Positions 9,744-21,900 of a stretch of DNA of 64,000 bases are shown piece by piece. The stretch is from assembly GCA_000149265.1 (NCBI GenBank), contig CH003241.1:200464-264463 (forward strand), written 5' to 3'. The first letter of the stretch is position 1; every line of letters starts with the position of its first letter. A program made the translations under genes and the position numbers. This DNA comes from Ciona savignyi (taxonomy: Eukaryota; Chordata; Ascidiacea; Phlebobranchia; Cionidae). The notes beneath the pieces are model-generated. The model saw nothing but the letters and a program-made list of their open reading frames with translations, was not told the origin of the DNA and ran no database searches.

Positions 9744-12700
9744 CCGAAAAAAGAGTACTTTTTGTTTCGTTGTCAGTTCATTAATTGACCTTTAGCTAAC
9801 CCGGTGTCAAAATGGAACACGGAGGGTAGTTAGTCTGCTGGCGTTAGATGCTGTCTGTCAGCAACTGATCACCGTTAACAGCTTCAGTTCCTGTTTGAGC
9901 CGACGTTGATGGATATTCGTTGGATGAGGTAATGTGGCCCATTTGGAGTCTGTCGGTTTTAGCGGGAAGAAAGTTATTTGCTTGTTTATGGTTTATTTAA
10001 CTCCACTAAGAATTTGTGGTGGTTTTATTCCACTAACTTCACTGTTAGCATCATTTGTCGTGACTCCTGACAGTTCTGAGTATTTATATTGAAAACTCAC
10101 CGATACCGGTAAGTTTCTGAGTATCATGTAGCTTTCAAGCTTACCATGCTTGATTGAACATTGGTATACAATTTTGTCGGGCACAGACAGATTTATTTAG
10201 GTAAGGCCATTTTGTTTAAAAACGGCCACGTAAAGTTAGACCATCAACTTTTGTTTATACAGTTTTAAGCTGCTTTAACCAGATTGTGCTTATAAATGTC
10301 TCAGGCAATATTTTTATAAAGACCAAGTCTGGTATATGTTCCAAGTCAAAAGTAGTACTTCAAATTAAAATGGCTTGTTTACGTAGTTCTGAATGTATTC
10401 AACATATCTATCTGTACACAGGTAAGAACGCTCCAGTGATTATATATAGCGATGATTGACTGTGATGCCTTTAGAGACATATGTATTCAGTTGTTCCACG
10501 CTGTGTGGCGACCATGGCGTTTCGTAATGCTTTTGTCAAGCCTATGTACACAGACAAAATTGAGTAGTGGAGAACAAGCTATGATATAGCACAGTACAAT
10601 CTAAGCAATTAAATGACCGAAGGGCTTTTGCAGAATCAGTCAAAAATGAAAGACGCTTCGCATTTAAATTGTGAATATCAATTGATCAATTGGCTAAGCT
10701 GGTTCTTAAAAAGCGATTAGTATTTGATCCCCGAATTTAATCGAGCACATAAATTAATCATACGTGTAATTGTACCCTGATCGTGTTGTGTAAGGGGCCA
10801 AGTTATACAGTTGAAGAACGTCTACACCATTTATCCATATACTTTAAAGTTTAATTAGAGAATAGTTTGTTCGGTCAGTTACTTTCAAGTAGACATAATT
10901 GCATTTCAAAACTTGTTAGACTCAGTCACGCCAGTGAAAAGGCACGGGTATGAATGTTAGGTATTCGTGTTACATGCAAAGAAAGTATTAAGTCAGCAAA
11001 CCGCAGACTGTTTTGCGGGTAAACTGTGAAATTTGGCGGAGTATGATAATCTTGGGGGAGGCAGAATCGCAGTTTTAAGCAAAATTATATAAGCCAAATA
11101 TATGAAGACGAAGACCACAGGTAAACAGCAGTATGCATTATCGTGTGCAGATATGTTTGAAACATTTCTACAGGGAGATCATAGCATTTTGCGGTTCGAA
11201 TTGTATACTATGTCACGGCCATTTTCCTTTTCCGTCGGCGAACAGACGCTATCACATATTTTAATATACATAAAAGTATAAACTTGCGGATGCAACAATG
11301 TGATGTTCTTCCAGCAGATGTGTCAGAACACACAAGCATATAATGTCGAAGGCTCCCTGGGAGCTTCGCTGCCGTGATGCACTTTCCTCTTAGATAAGCG
11401 ACTTCTATTGTTTGTTCAAGTGTCAAAATATAGACATCAAGGTGGCAAAAGCTAATAACGACTAATATTAGACATGTTAAAAGTCAGTAACACATAACGC
11501 CGCGCTTCTACAAACTATGACATGGTGACAATATTTCCGATCCGATCAGTGGTATAGTTTTCCGACCGATTAGCTTTGTGGATTAATGCGTCGCTTTTGA
11601 GACGGGGGGTGGCGGATTCGAAATCGGTCGCTTATTATCCAGTTGATTCCATGGGTAAGACACGTAGCGGGCAGTGTCTGAACCCAGTAGATTGATGGGT
11701 TCCAACAAATAAAAGGACAGTTTTGATCCTACTTAACACATTTACACACTTCATTATCTCGACGAAAATCCGTTAAAATGTAAAATTCATAACTTAGTAT
11801 AATACACTATTACCACGTATAAAATTAACTAAAGACTTTTTCAAATAAAAAGTGAATTTTAGGGCGGACAAAAAATCGAATACCCCATACCCACCATTAA
11901 CTATTTTCCGGACAACCCACCGTCACCGCACTTAAACCACTGATCAGTTTGCTTTAATAACAGGAATAAAATGAACTAATATGTTAAGTTTGTTCGAAGT
12001 GTTAGTTAAATTGTATTAGATATGTAGTAAAAAATTGTGAATAAATCACGATAGGGAAACTGACGAAACTCCCACCAAGCAAGGGTGATATAAGGTAACT
12101 AGGGAACCCGATCGTTTTTGCAGGGCTTTAAAAATAGTGATGGATAATACGTGGTTGAATTCCTCTAGTATTCCATACTACATTTAGTTAGCATTTTTCG
12201 TTAGCTTTTGGCTGAAGAACAACCTTAGCGATCACAAAAATAAATAATAGTTCGTTTTCCGCGCTAAAGCCAAACTCAAATCGTTTATTATTAGGTTATG
12301 TTAATCCATGGGTTGAAATCGATCTTTTAGACATTTAATCAGCAGCTCGATAATTGATAAACCGACCAGCTGAACGCTAAATTTTTGGATAAGATAGGAT
12401 TACTTGTATTTATCCCCGTTACGAACAAATACCAGATTTTACTACACGGAAAATCAGCAAAAAATCTCGCTCCAGCTTTCGAGGTGTCGGAGCTCTGCAA
12501 ATAGTTAATTGCACTTAAATATTCTAAACGAAGCTTGAACACATTCATTCAAGGCATCGTCCGTTATAAGTGCCATGCCCAGGACTTATAATTGCGATTT
12601 TATATGGCCGATATGGGGATCGAATTCCAAACCTTGGTAGTCATTATCTTTAATCACACACTCTCCGGCGGTATATGCACAAGTTATAAACTTTTGATTC

Positions 12701-12748
12701 GACATTTTGTGCATTTAATTCCTCTGTTTCCCCAGGAATGTAGGGTAG
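9744..12748. other. Intergenic or upstream KChIP region; no supported gene
   Basis: No convincing coding exon was found. A 17-codon ATG frame at 10370-10421 ends in GTAAGA in the phase used by KChIP first exons, but it is too short to support alone. A SINE-A copy lies at 11567-11722. The stretch ends with a pyrimidine-rich acceptor-like CTCTGTTTCCCCAG (12722-12735), 13 bp before the next ATG. Confidence 0.5.
11567..11722 (+). repeat. SINE-A 5' half, diverged
   Basis: It starts CCGACCGATTAGCTTTGTGG and includes GGCGGATTCGAAATCGGTCGC and TTGATGGGTTCCAACAAATA, and lacks the 3' half. It is the only SINE-A copy I could find between 9.6 and 43.1 kb. Confidence 0.65.
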
Positions 12749-12992
12749 ATGAGTAACTTTGCGTTTAAAGTTCTACGAAGAATGAACAGGAACGTTCTTC
12801 CAAGGTCTCTGGGTTCGACGAAAAAGGCGCCATCTAGAGCCCAAATTTCTCGACAAACTTCGAAATCTGAGACCTGCAGGAGGGCGATAAACGCGTTCCT
12901 TGACCAATGTTTCGTCATCCGATGTTTCGACTTCTGCTGCAGCCCGAACCCCAACTATGCACAGGATGCCTACACAATGCAGGCCATGATAG
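12749..12992 (+). CDS. KCNIP: KChIP alternative first exon A (Cys-rich N-terminus)
   Basis: An 81-codon frame starts at ATG 12749 and ends at G|GTAAGT in phase 1, matching the acceptor at 36827; the isoform would be 277 aa. The N-terminal half is basic ([12 protein letters not shown]). It is followed by a hydrophobic, cysteine-rich segment, [15 protein letters not shown]. This resembles the Cys-containing, palmitoylated N-termini of vertebrate KChIP2 and KChIP3, so membrane anchoring by palmitoylation is an inference. CTCTGTTTCCCCAG 13 bp upstream suggests either an upstream noncoding exon or a spliced-leader acceptor; tunicates use spliced-leader trans-splicing. Confidence 0.7.
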
Positions 12993-15900
12993 GTAAGTCA
13001 TTTTTGAATTAAATATTAATTCCGACGAAGTGCTATAATGCCTCGTGTAATTTTGCCGTTTAAATTGATGGCCATAAAGTGTGACCACAAATGGCCCAAT
13101 TAAAAACCACACGGAAAAACGTCGATTTAAAAATATGGTAAATATTCAAAGCTTTTTTAAAGGTAATCTTAGAATATCAAAATAATAACTGCTGTTCTGA
13201 AAATTGAATTTTACATCACAATTTTATAGTTAATATTACTTTATCAGTTGTCCCACAAAATTATTCACAGGTATTTGTTATAAAGTATTCAATATTTGAT
13301 GAGATCGCCAGATAAATTTAAACCTATTGGTGTATTCCTTTTGTCCTTTTGTAATCCTTTTGTAAAGGAATTCCTTTTGTGTTTGTTATTTTCGCTGGCG
13401 ATTAAAATATATTATCTGACTCTATCATCAACACAATCTGACTTTTTCATTTGTTTTCTTTTGTTTTTCTTTGTGGTGTAGTAGTTTTGAACCTTTGATG
13501 AACTGGTAACCTGGTCCATTTTTTCTTCATATGATATACATACGAATCAGGCTCGCTTACCGTGTTATCACCCTATAACCTGGTCCATTTTTTCTTCATA
13601 TGATATACATACGAATCAGGCTCGCTTACCGTGTTATCACCCTATAACCTGGTCCATTTTTTCTTAATATGATATACATACGAATCAGACTCGCTTACCG
13701 TGTTATCACCCTATCGAGACTCTATTCCGACATTTTAGCAGAAGAGGGTTTGTAACGATGATGTTTACGGAAAGGTTGGGCAATCGCGCTAACCATTAGG
13801 TTACATCAACCGTTTTTTATACAGACATGTCTTTTCTGTAAAGGATATAAATTTCAAATTAGCAAACACTGGTTACTGGAGAAAGTTTTTAGAACTTTGT
13901 GAGATATTTTAAAAAAAATTTTTTTTACCGAGCCAAGTTTCGAAAACATGATGGGCTCGGCACTGGGACCGTTTTTGTATTGAAATCGGTGTATGTATCG
14001 GATGTGCTAACCATTCGGCTAGACGACCGTACAACTTTGTGAGATATTACCATACCGAAAATTGCGTATACTGTGTTTGGCTTCCAGTTGCAAGTATTTG
14101 ATTTTCGGCTCTAAATATTGCCCGTGACTTACAACACAACTGCTGTAGGGTCGACGTAATAAAAATCGTGGCTTTTCAAATTTTGTTTTGTTGCAATAAC
14201 AGAATACCTTACTTAATGACGTTTTTGGTAGTATTAATTTAAACATAAGAGTATTTACCAGAATCGAGGGTAACCTTATCCACAACATCAGAACTAACCC
14301 TAAATCTAACCCAGCTTTAACACTAACCCTACCTAAGATTCATTTTAATATTCCATAAACATTGGTTATTTATTAATATATCTATTGCATCGAGGAAAAA
14401 GCTCAGGCCTATACTCATCATTTCTTCTTATCTGATGGAAAATTAGAAATCAACCACCACTCAACAATAAGCATGGGAATGTCCGTGGAACTTTTTTTCC
14501 ATTTTAAAAGTCTAATAAATCGTCGATATAGCGTGTTCAGTAGAATATAATTAGACTTAGATAATAAGGACAGCGTGCATGCTTGCAATATTGCGGATGC
14601 GATGACGCGCTTCATGGCTAATGCTTTATGGTTACGAAAATGTCACCTTTGGACGATTTATAGATGATCCCTGTTTCTAAATTGCTTATATTTATTTACT
14701 TTTTATTTACATTTTCTTCGAATTTACTAAACAAAACGCCGATATACAGACAAAAAGGCGAATTCAAACAAAACGGCGATATATATACACACAGGGGCAA
14801 CAAAGCATCAAAATTAATTTCACAGTTCGGCCGTATTTACGCCGGCCGCGATCCAAACCTTAATGCATCTGTCCAATATAAGACCGCCGTTCTTCAATCT
14901 TCGCCTACGCTGAGGGTGTAATAATTACTGGTTTAAATTTCAGTTTCCCCAAGACGGATTAACCGCGAAAAACAAACAAACGCTTGTTAACATGCAAACA
15001 TATACACGACATCCCGCAACGCCAAAACGCAATTGCATAAAATTTTCATGTTTTGGCACTAATCTTGAATTGTGGATATGAATAAACAAGAACATGAATT
15101 CTACATTCTAATAATAAGAATTGCGGCGGCTTTACGTGCGCTATTATATACAAACGTTTCTGTTATTGTTACATTGTGCATTTGAAATGAGCTTGTAGTG
15201 CAATTCAATACCTTGACAGTAGAGCGAGAACTACAGTAAATCGTGCTTTATGTAGACTTAACACGCATGTCAGCAAAGTTTACTCGTACTGACACTGTAG
15301 AGCAGTAAAGTAGACGTCTTAACTGAAGTTTGCATAGTTTTATTACACTCTACTATCTTATATTTTCGTCTAGGTATATTTTAGTCACTTGCAGTCAATC
15401 GACACCAATGACAATTAATTAAAATAATTACGGCGTGAATTATTGATAACCATTACGTGTTATAGGAAGAGAGCCATTCCGACATTTCCTATTCGCGTCG
15501 TAAAGGTAACTTTCCGCTAATGGCATTGACAGGGAACAGCGAACGCCCCTCCAAAACAACCCAAATTCCATTGGTTCGATACTCATTATACGGATTTCGG
15601 AAGGCTGAGCGGCTGATGTTTCCGCGTATTGATATCCGTTAATAGAATTCTGCCATCAGGAATTGTGCACTTTAATCCTTTGATCGACAGGCGAATCTGG
15701 AATCCTTAATTAATAGCATACGATGTATTTGAAATTAATCCTTATATACAATTTTAATTGTTTTCATTAAATATCTTAAAAGATCCTATGCAAAGAAAAA
15801 AAAACGAGAATATAATAGGTCTGCATATCGGCCCAGATATTGTGTCTTGAACGTTTATTTTTTATTATAATACAGAGTAATTTGTATTTGAACTCACTTC

Positions 15901-18900
15901 ACCCTAATTAAGATGAATGTTCTGTCAAAAAGGGGTTGATAAAAATTTAAACCGATTACACTTTCATATAACGCTATTCATAAAAACAGTATCGCTCTTT
16001 AGTTTTTTCGTTGGTCTCGTATGGCGCAATAGTTTAATAGGGTCGTAAAAGTAAATTTTCCTCTGGGAATTATTATAGTCGTGATATTATAACGCCATAC
16101 CTTTCAAGCCAACATAAAATCCATAAAGTATCGGTATAACCGCGATTGCCATACGCTGCGTAGAGTAATACCAATCAAATTATGTTGAATACATATACCC
16201 GATCGATATTTGATCGCAACGTTATTGATAAACACGCGCGATTCAATACAGAGCTGATTTTCTATTTTCAGTGGAATTTTAATCAAGTTCAACCGCAGTT
16301 AAGAATCAGCTTTCTGCATTGTGCATTGAGCCTCTACCAAACACTCCTTTTAGGTTGTAACTAAAATCAATACCGAGAGACAGAGAGTCGGGACTTTTTA
16401 CGGAAGGCATCCATGCTTAGTAGTCAGCCTGCTACATATCGAAGAACGGCAAATAGAATTCGCATTTCATTTAATGGAAGCGACCAGTGTATAGTGCGGC
16501 AGCCCTTTCAGGAAAGAAATGATTAATGATATTTAGTTTTAAAAAATGTTCACACATGAAGTTGTTACGTTGGTGAAAGCATATTCAACGAGGTTTTATT
16601 AGATTTAATATTCGTCAAGTGACAAATTGCCGATTGGTATTACGCATTTCACAACCTCGCGCCTATCTTATTGCTTGCTGGCTCTTATGGGAATTAGTAA
16701 AAGGATCGTCGCACCCTTCAACGCGTCATTTCCATCAATATAATCAGCGTTATATTATGGGCCGCTGGGCGTCCGAAATATCCGGCGTTATATTAAATAC
16801 TGGAAAGGCGTAAAGCGTGAAGATGCACTGTGGAATAATATTGAATTTAGAAATATGTAAGAGATAAGATCAGAGTAAAAAGGAGCAATAAGTATTTAAC
16901 GGCATACAAGGCCGGCCAAGTATAACTTAATTAAGCTACGCCTGGAAGTTAGTTTATTGTCAAAGTAATAGAGAAACAAGTCAGCATTTTCAAAAGCTGA
17001 AGCTCGACCAGTCGTCTACGAGCCATATTAAAACTCGACTGTTGGTTGTAAGTTTTTTTTATTAATTTTTACAACTAAGTCAGAATAAATTTTCAAGGTT
17101 TGAAATCTAAAATTCGTTTCCGTATCCGTCAAGAATCGAATATTTGATACAACGTTGAGTAAATCAATTTACCGAGTTAATTTTCGAACTGCTGTATTAG
17201 ATTCGACTGCGCTAACCGTTCTGCGACAGGACAGTTAAGTTTTACGAAGAGAAAGACAAAAAAGTCCCGGCAAACCTGTCGTGTTTTTAAACACCTTTGG
17301 GATCAAGAAGTAGATTAAATCAGTCGTTCCGTGGTATTTCGCCTACAGGGAAAAATCGCATCGGTAATTCATTGCGGTTAGCCCACATGTATATAGCCAC
17401 AAGCATCTAACAAAAGGTAGAAAGTCGGGGACTTGAGGTGAAACGTACGAATTGCTTTCAATATGCGCAAAGGAGTTTTGCGACTGTCAGTTTGACAATT
17501 CTTTAATCTCTAGCCCTTGATTTTTTGCCAACGTGTTCGGAATAGATCGCAGTTTGAGATTGTTTTTTAAACTTTGGTTGAAATTTGGAACATGAAAGGC
17601 TGTTTGTTTTGATAACTGGTTCGTGGTTTGCAGATTTTTGTGTGTTTCGTTTGAAAATTGGTAGCCTGCGGGTAAAATGATAAGCAAGCACCAATTGCAC
17701 GCCTTCGATCACCAACAGGCTGATTCTTTGCCTGATAGTGGAACATCAAGCTGTATCACGGTGAACCCGTTTCAGTTAGAAGAAAAAACTTCGAGGATCA
17801 GTCAAAGAAGCAGTGAATCGCATTCGCTGCTTATTAAAGAGACTCTGCAACCGGAGTCCTTGAATTTGGAACTCTGGACGCCACCTCATCCACATAACGG
17901 AAGAAACGAGCTTGCTGTGACAAAATTGTCAGACGCAAAAAGAGGTGAAAAGTCCAGAGCGCTCGCCTCCGCCTCCCCGAAGCTGGACTCTATTTCTCAG
18001 GATTTCGAAGCCTGCGGAGAAGATTCAAGATCCGACTCCAGGGGCTGCGGGAAATCACGAAAAGCCTGGAAACAAGGAATCTCTCATTTTCTCGGTCGTT
18101 TGTCAGGCGGCGTTAGGTCGTACATGGAAAAAAAGACGGAGGGTAAGCGAAGTAATGTGGTTTATAAGTCTGTTCCACATTTTACCCTCAAAAAGGTTTA
18201 TATATATCATAAATGTGGATTTGCTTTCAAAACAATCCGTACATTGGATACTTTCAAGTGTTGTGTTTAATCATTATGTGTGTGTAATTGGTTCGCGATT
18301 TCCGTACGTAATTGCTTTATAGGGTAAACTACAATGGTTAGTGGTTTAATTTCGTTTTATTTACCAAATGGGTATTGTCGGTAGCGTTTGTACTTGTTCG
18401 TTAAAGTAAGTTTTACCGGTCGCTGGGGAGTTAAATGGCAGTAAATCAATTGACGGTAAATCCTTAATTTTCTAGCTTAACATTTCCAATCACATAAGGG
18501 CGACGAACTTGGCTAATTAAGCAGGACTTAAATTGATTGCTGGGTGGAGACGATCGAGGCCAATTACACTCAGTCCAGTAAACATGTCCGGCATATTTCT
18601 TGTACAGTTTAACCTGATCAAAGCATTGTCTTTAATTTAACATTAATGATGTGTTTTTTTAAGTTTAGTTAAGTTTATTTATTTTTTGCCCCAGTTTTTA
18701 AAAATTAAAAAAAAACGAACATAATCACGACACAGGAACGGGAAAAAGGGGTAAAACGAACAGTCGTTAAAACAAACACGTCATTAAACAAAAAAGGATA
18801 TCATTTGGTTTATATCGTTGTTTTCATTTCGTGTTTCTAAAGGGCTTCTGACGTAAACCGTGGTTTGGATTTCAGGAGATACGCAATGATCGTTTTTTTG

Positions 18901-21900
18901 ACGTACTTGTTGCGATTTAGGCACGAATCCTAACACGCCTCGGTGAAAATTATTGTTTGGAAACACATGAAGTGCATCAGTTCGAACCAAAATTTTTGCC
19001 ATGGTTTAAAAGGTCAGGAATTCCGAACCCCTACGCCTAAATGGATTTTGTCAAAAGCACGTACTGTGGTTTTAACCGTCAATATTGAAAAATAGTTCGA
19101 AACTATTTTAATAAATATCTGAAAATGTAAGAAAGCCTTAAAGCGCGTAGCTACACCTAGCGGTTAAATTAATTGCCCAGCATTTCCTACTAGATGGTGC
19201 AAATTCTTTATATAAGGAGTCTAATTGATCAGTACCACCAGCTGTGGGACCGAATGGCAAAACCCATTATTTATTACGAAAAATCGGTCATACGAAAATT
19301 CGGTCGTAGCAAAAGCCCATCATTTATTCAAAATTAAGCCCGGTAAAAATAAAAAACGCTTTTCATACAGCACTCAATTAAAAGTATAGAGACGATCTCC
19401 ATTTCGAAACTTACTATTTTTTGAAATCTTTAGGGCCGGATTCACATATAAACTTGCCCGTCGGCCGACAATTATTTGTTTTATTACAGCGAACACTTGC
19501 GTGCAGTTAATACCACATACATATATAAAGAACGCAAGAAAAAACGAGATGCCTTAATAAATGACTCGATAATCACGGGATCGAATACCATAACCGGTTA
19601 ATATTCGTTTAATCATCATTTAATCGAAACCAAAAAGTGTACACGTTACAATTCTTAGTACATGCACCGCAAGAGAATAACGTTTACCATAAACCATAAA
19701 CCCGGAAAAGGTTACTAAACTTAAAATGACCATTTATCCATATTCTTGACATGACCATTTATCGTTATCCTCAAAATGACTAGTTATCCTTATATCCTTG
19801 GAATGACCAGTTATCCTTATAATGTTGGATTAACCAGTTTTCCTTATATCCTTAGAATTACCAGTTTTCCTTATATCGTTGGAATTACCAGTTTTCCTTA
19901 TATCGTTGGAATGGCCAGTTATCCTTATCTTAAAATTACATTTTATCCTCCTCTCTCGAATGACCATTTCCCAGATAAAAAGTGAGTTAATCTCTCTCAC
20001 TCACACCGGTCGCATATCTCAATAATAAAAGAAAAAGTAACAGTACAAGATCTTTAAGGTAAATGCCAAACGTTCCGGACATCTTTTTCAAATAAAACCT
20101 TTTAAATAATTAATTTCTACCAACATTGGCTTCGTGAAACACGTCGTTCCTTTGTTTTGGAAAAATTAATCAAACTGACATGCTTTCTATTCAATTTAAA
20201 TATTAAACACGCATTACTGGATATTAAATATCACACAACATGAGTAACTGAATCAACATAGGAATAAAAAAATGAATTAAAAATGGATTAACTGCATATT
20301 ATGCTATATTAAAACAATATCAAAACTATATATGAGTTTTATCGGTATTGTTTTTGTAGTCAGTGCAGTGATTTTAGCAACTTTTTAAAATTTTTTGCAA
20401 TAGGGTTATATCGGCTCTGTATACTTTCCGTGTAGAATTCCATATATTCAGCTGAGGCTGTCACAACAATTCAATACACATCATAACAATTCAAAATACA
20501 TTTTAATGGTGGTGGTATAAGGTACAATGGGTTTTTGTTTTTAGTTCAGTTTATTTGTTTTGTTCCTTAAAAAAAACAATAATTAAAAAATCTTATTCTT
20601 AAAATATAGTTAAGAGTTAGCAAAAAACGACAAACGACAATCGTTATAGCACGTCGTTAAATAATAAAAATAAAACAATTTATAAGAAAATACACGGACG
20701 CGGAATAAGAAAATACATGGATTTATGAGAAAATACACGGAAAGATTTCATTTAATTTTGTGCTTTGTAATATGCTATTGTCCGGTGTCAAGTTGTATGA
20801 CGTAATATGGTATTTTTTCTAATGTTTTAAAGTGGGTGTTTATTCAGCGTGGATATAGCTAAGGATGTAATGAAATGGTCGTATTTGGTACCCTGGATAT
20901 GTTGAGCGGGTGCGATGTACTAGGTGAGTCAGACCTCAACTAATTTCAAATTCGTGCTAAGTTCAATGTGACGTGTCTACCGGCGCGTATTGTGTTGGAT
21001 CAATAGAGCAGATGAGACCAAAATCGAGAGCTTGAATTCCGTCTTGGCCGCTTTAGAGAAAAAAATGCCGGATTCTTTCCTTTGGCTACGCTGCACCTTT
21101 GCACAATTGCCTGGTTTGTCAACCCGCAGAAGAAAAAGGGCAATGTAAAGGAGAAATTCTTAAAAGCACATTTTGTTCAAGGCGAACATACGTAGTGATA
21201 TTTGGTTTATTAGATATAAATTGACATCGTTTTCCAAAGGAGTCTAGTATTTTAATCTGACAGGGCAAGTTTCAGTAGCACGACAGAGCGGAGAGAAAAT
21301 CCGAACAATAAAATTCGGTGTTCGCGTTTAATACAAAACGAGGACGCTTCAGTTGGAATAACACGACTAAAATGAAGTTTACCGGCGATCTACAAGGCTT
21401 TGAGATGGTGGTGACCTTCCTTGGATTAATGCTGTTGTTCAGGTTATTTGGACGATTCAGCGTGATTACAAAGGGTAAGGTTGCATAACTTGCCAAGATA
21501 AATCGGTGACTACTAACTTAAGCTTATACATTTGTACTTCAGGTAAGAGTGGATATTTTAATTTATTTAGTTATTAATGTTATGCGCTCATGTTCATTAA
21601 TTTAGGCCTATGTTTGTCAAATACAGACCATTTATTGACCATGATACGTATCGTGATGTTGCTTGATACAGATTTTCTAGGAATTTAAAGCTTTGACGGT
21701 TTTGTAAATAATCACCTGTAGATCAGCCTACCAAAGACTATCTATCAAAATCACGTGTGACCTTCTCGCTTTTTCCGACATTTGACCTTGTAATCACGTT
21801 AGTTTATATTCTTGCCAGGCTAAAGCTTATATATACTTGCCAGGCTAAAGCTCTGGCAAAAGTTGGCCTATATACTTTCAGTCTTAGTGTCACGTCTTTC

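Larger units (their letters stand above)
12993..17676. other. KChIP intronic stretch between first exons A and B
   Basis: No exon is supported here. It contains three 69-bp tandem units (13508-13714) and a SINE-B copy (13921-14031). A tRNA-like degenerate segment near 13735-13815 (CGCTAACCATTAGG) may be an old SINE remnant. The rest looks like unique AT-rich DNA. Confidence 0.5.

Noticed and set aside
10370-10421. 17-codon ATG frame ending at G|GTAAGA in the KChIP phase
   Set aside because: It is too short, with no homology, and a chance match of donor and phase is likely. A transcript joining 10421 to 36827 would revive it.
19776-19985. 69-codon frame rich in S-Y-P-Y repeats
   Set aside because: It is the translation of a degenerate minisatellite of about 29 bp.
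20875-20923. 16-codon ATG frame ending at G|GTGAGT in the KChIP phase
   Set aside because: The length gives little evidence and there is no family match. It could be a minor first exon only if transcripts show it.
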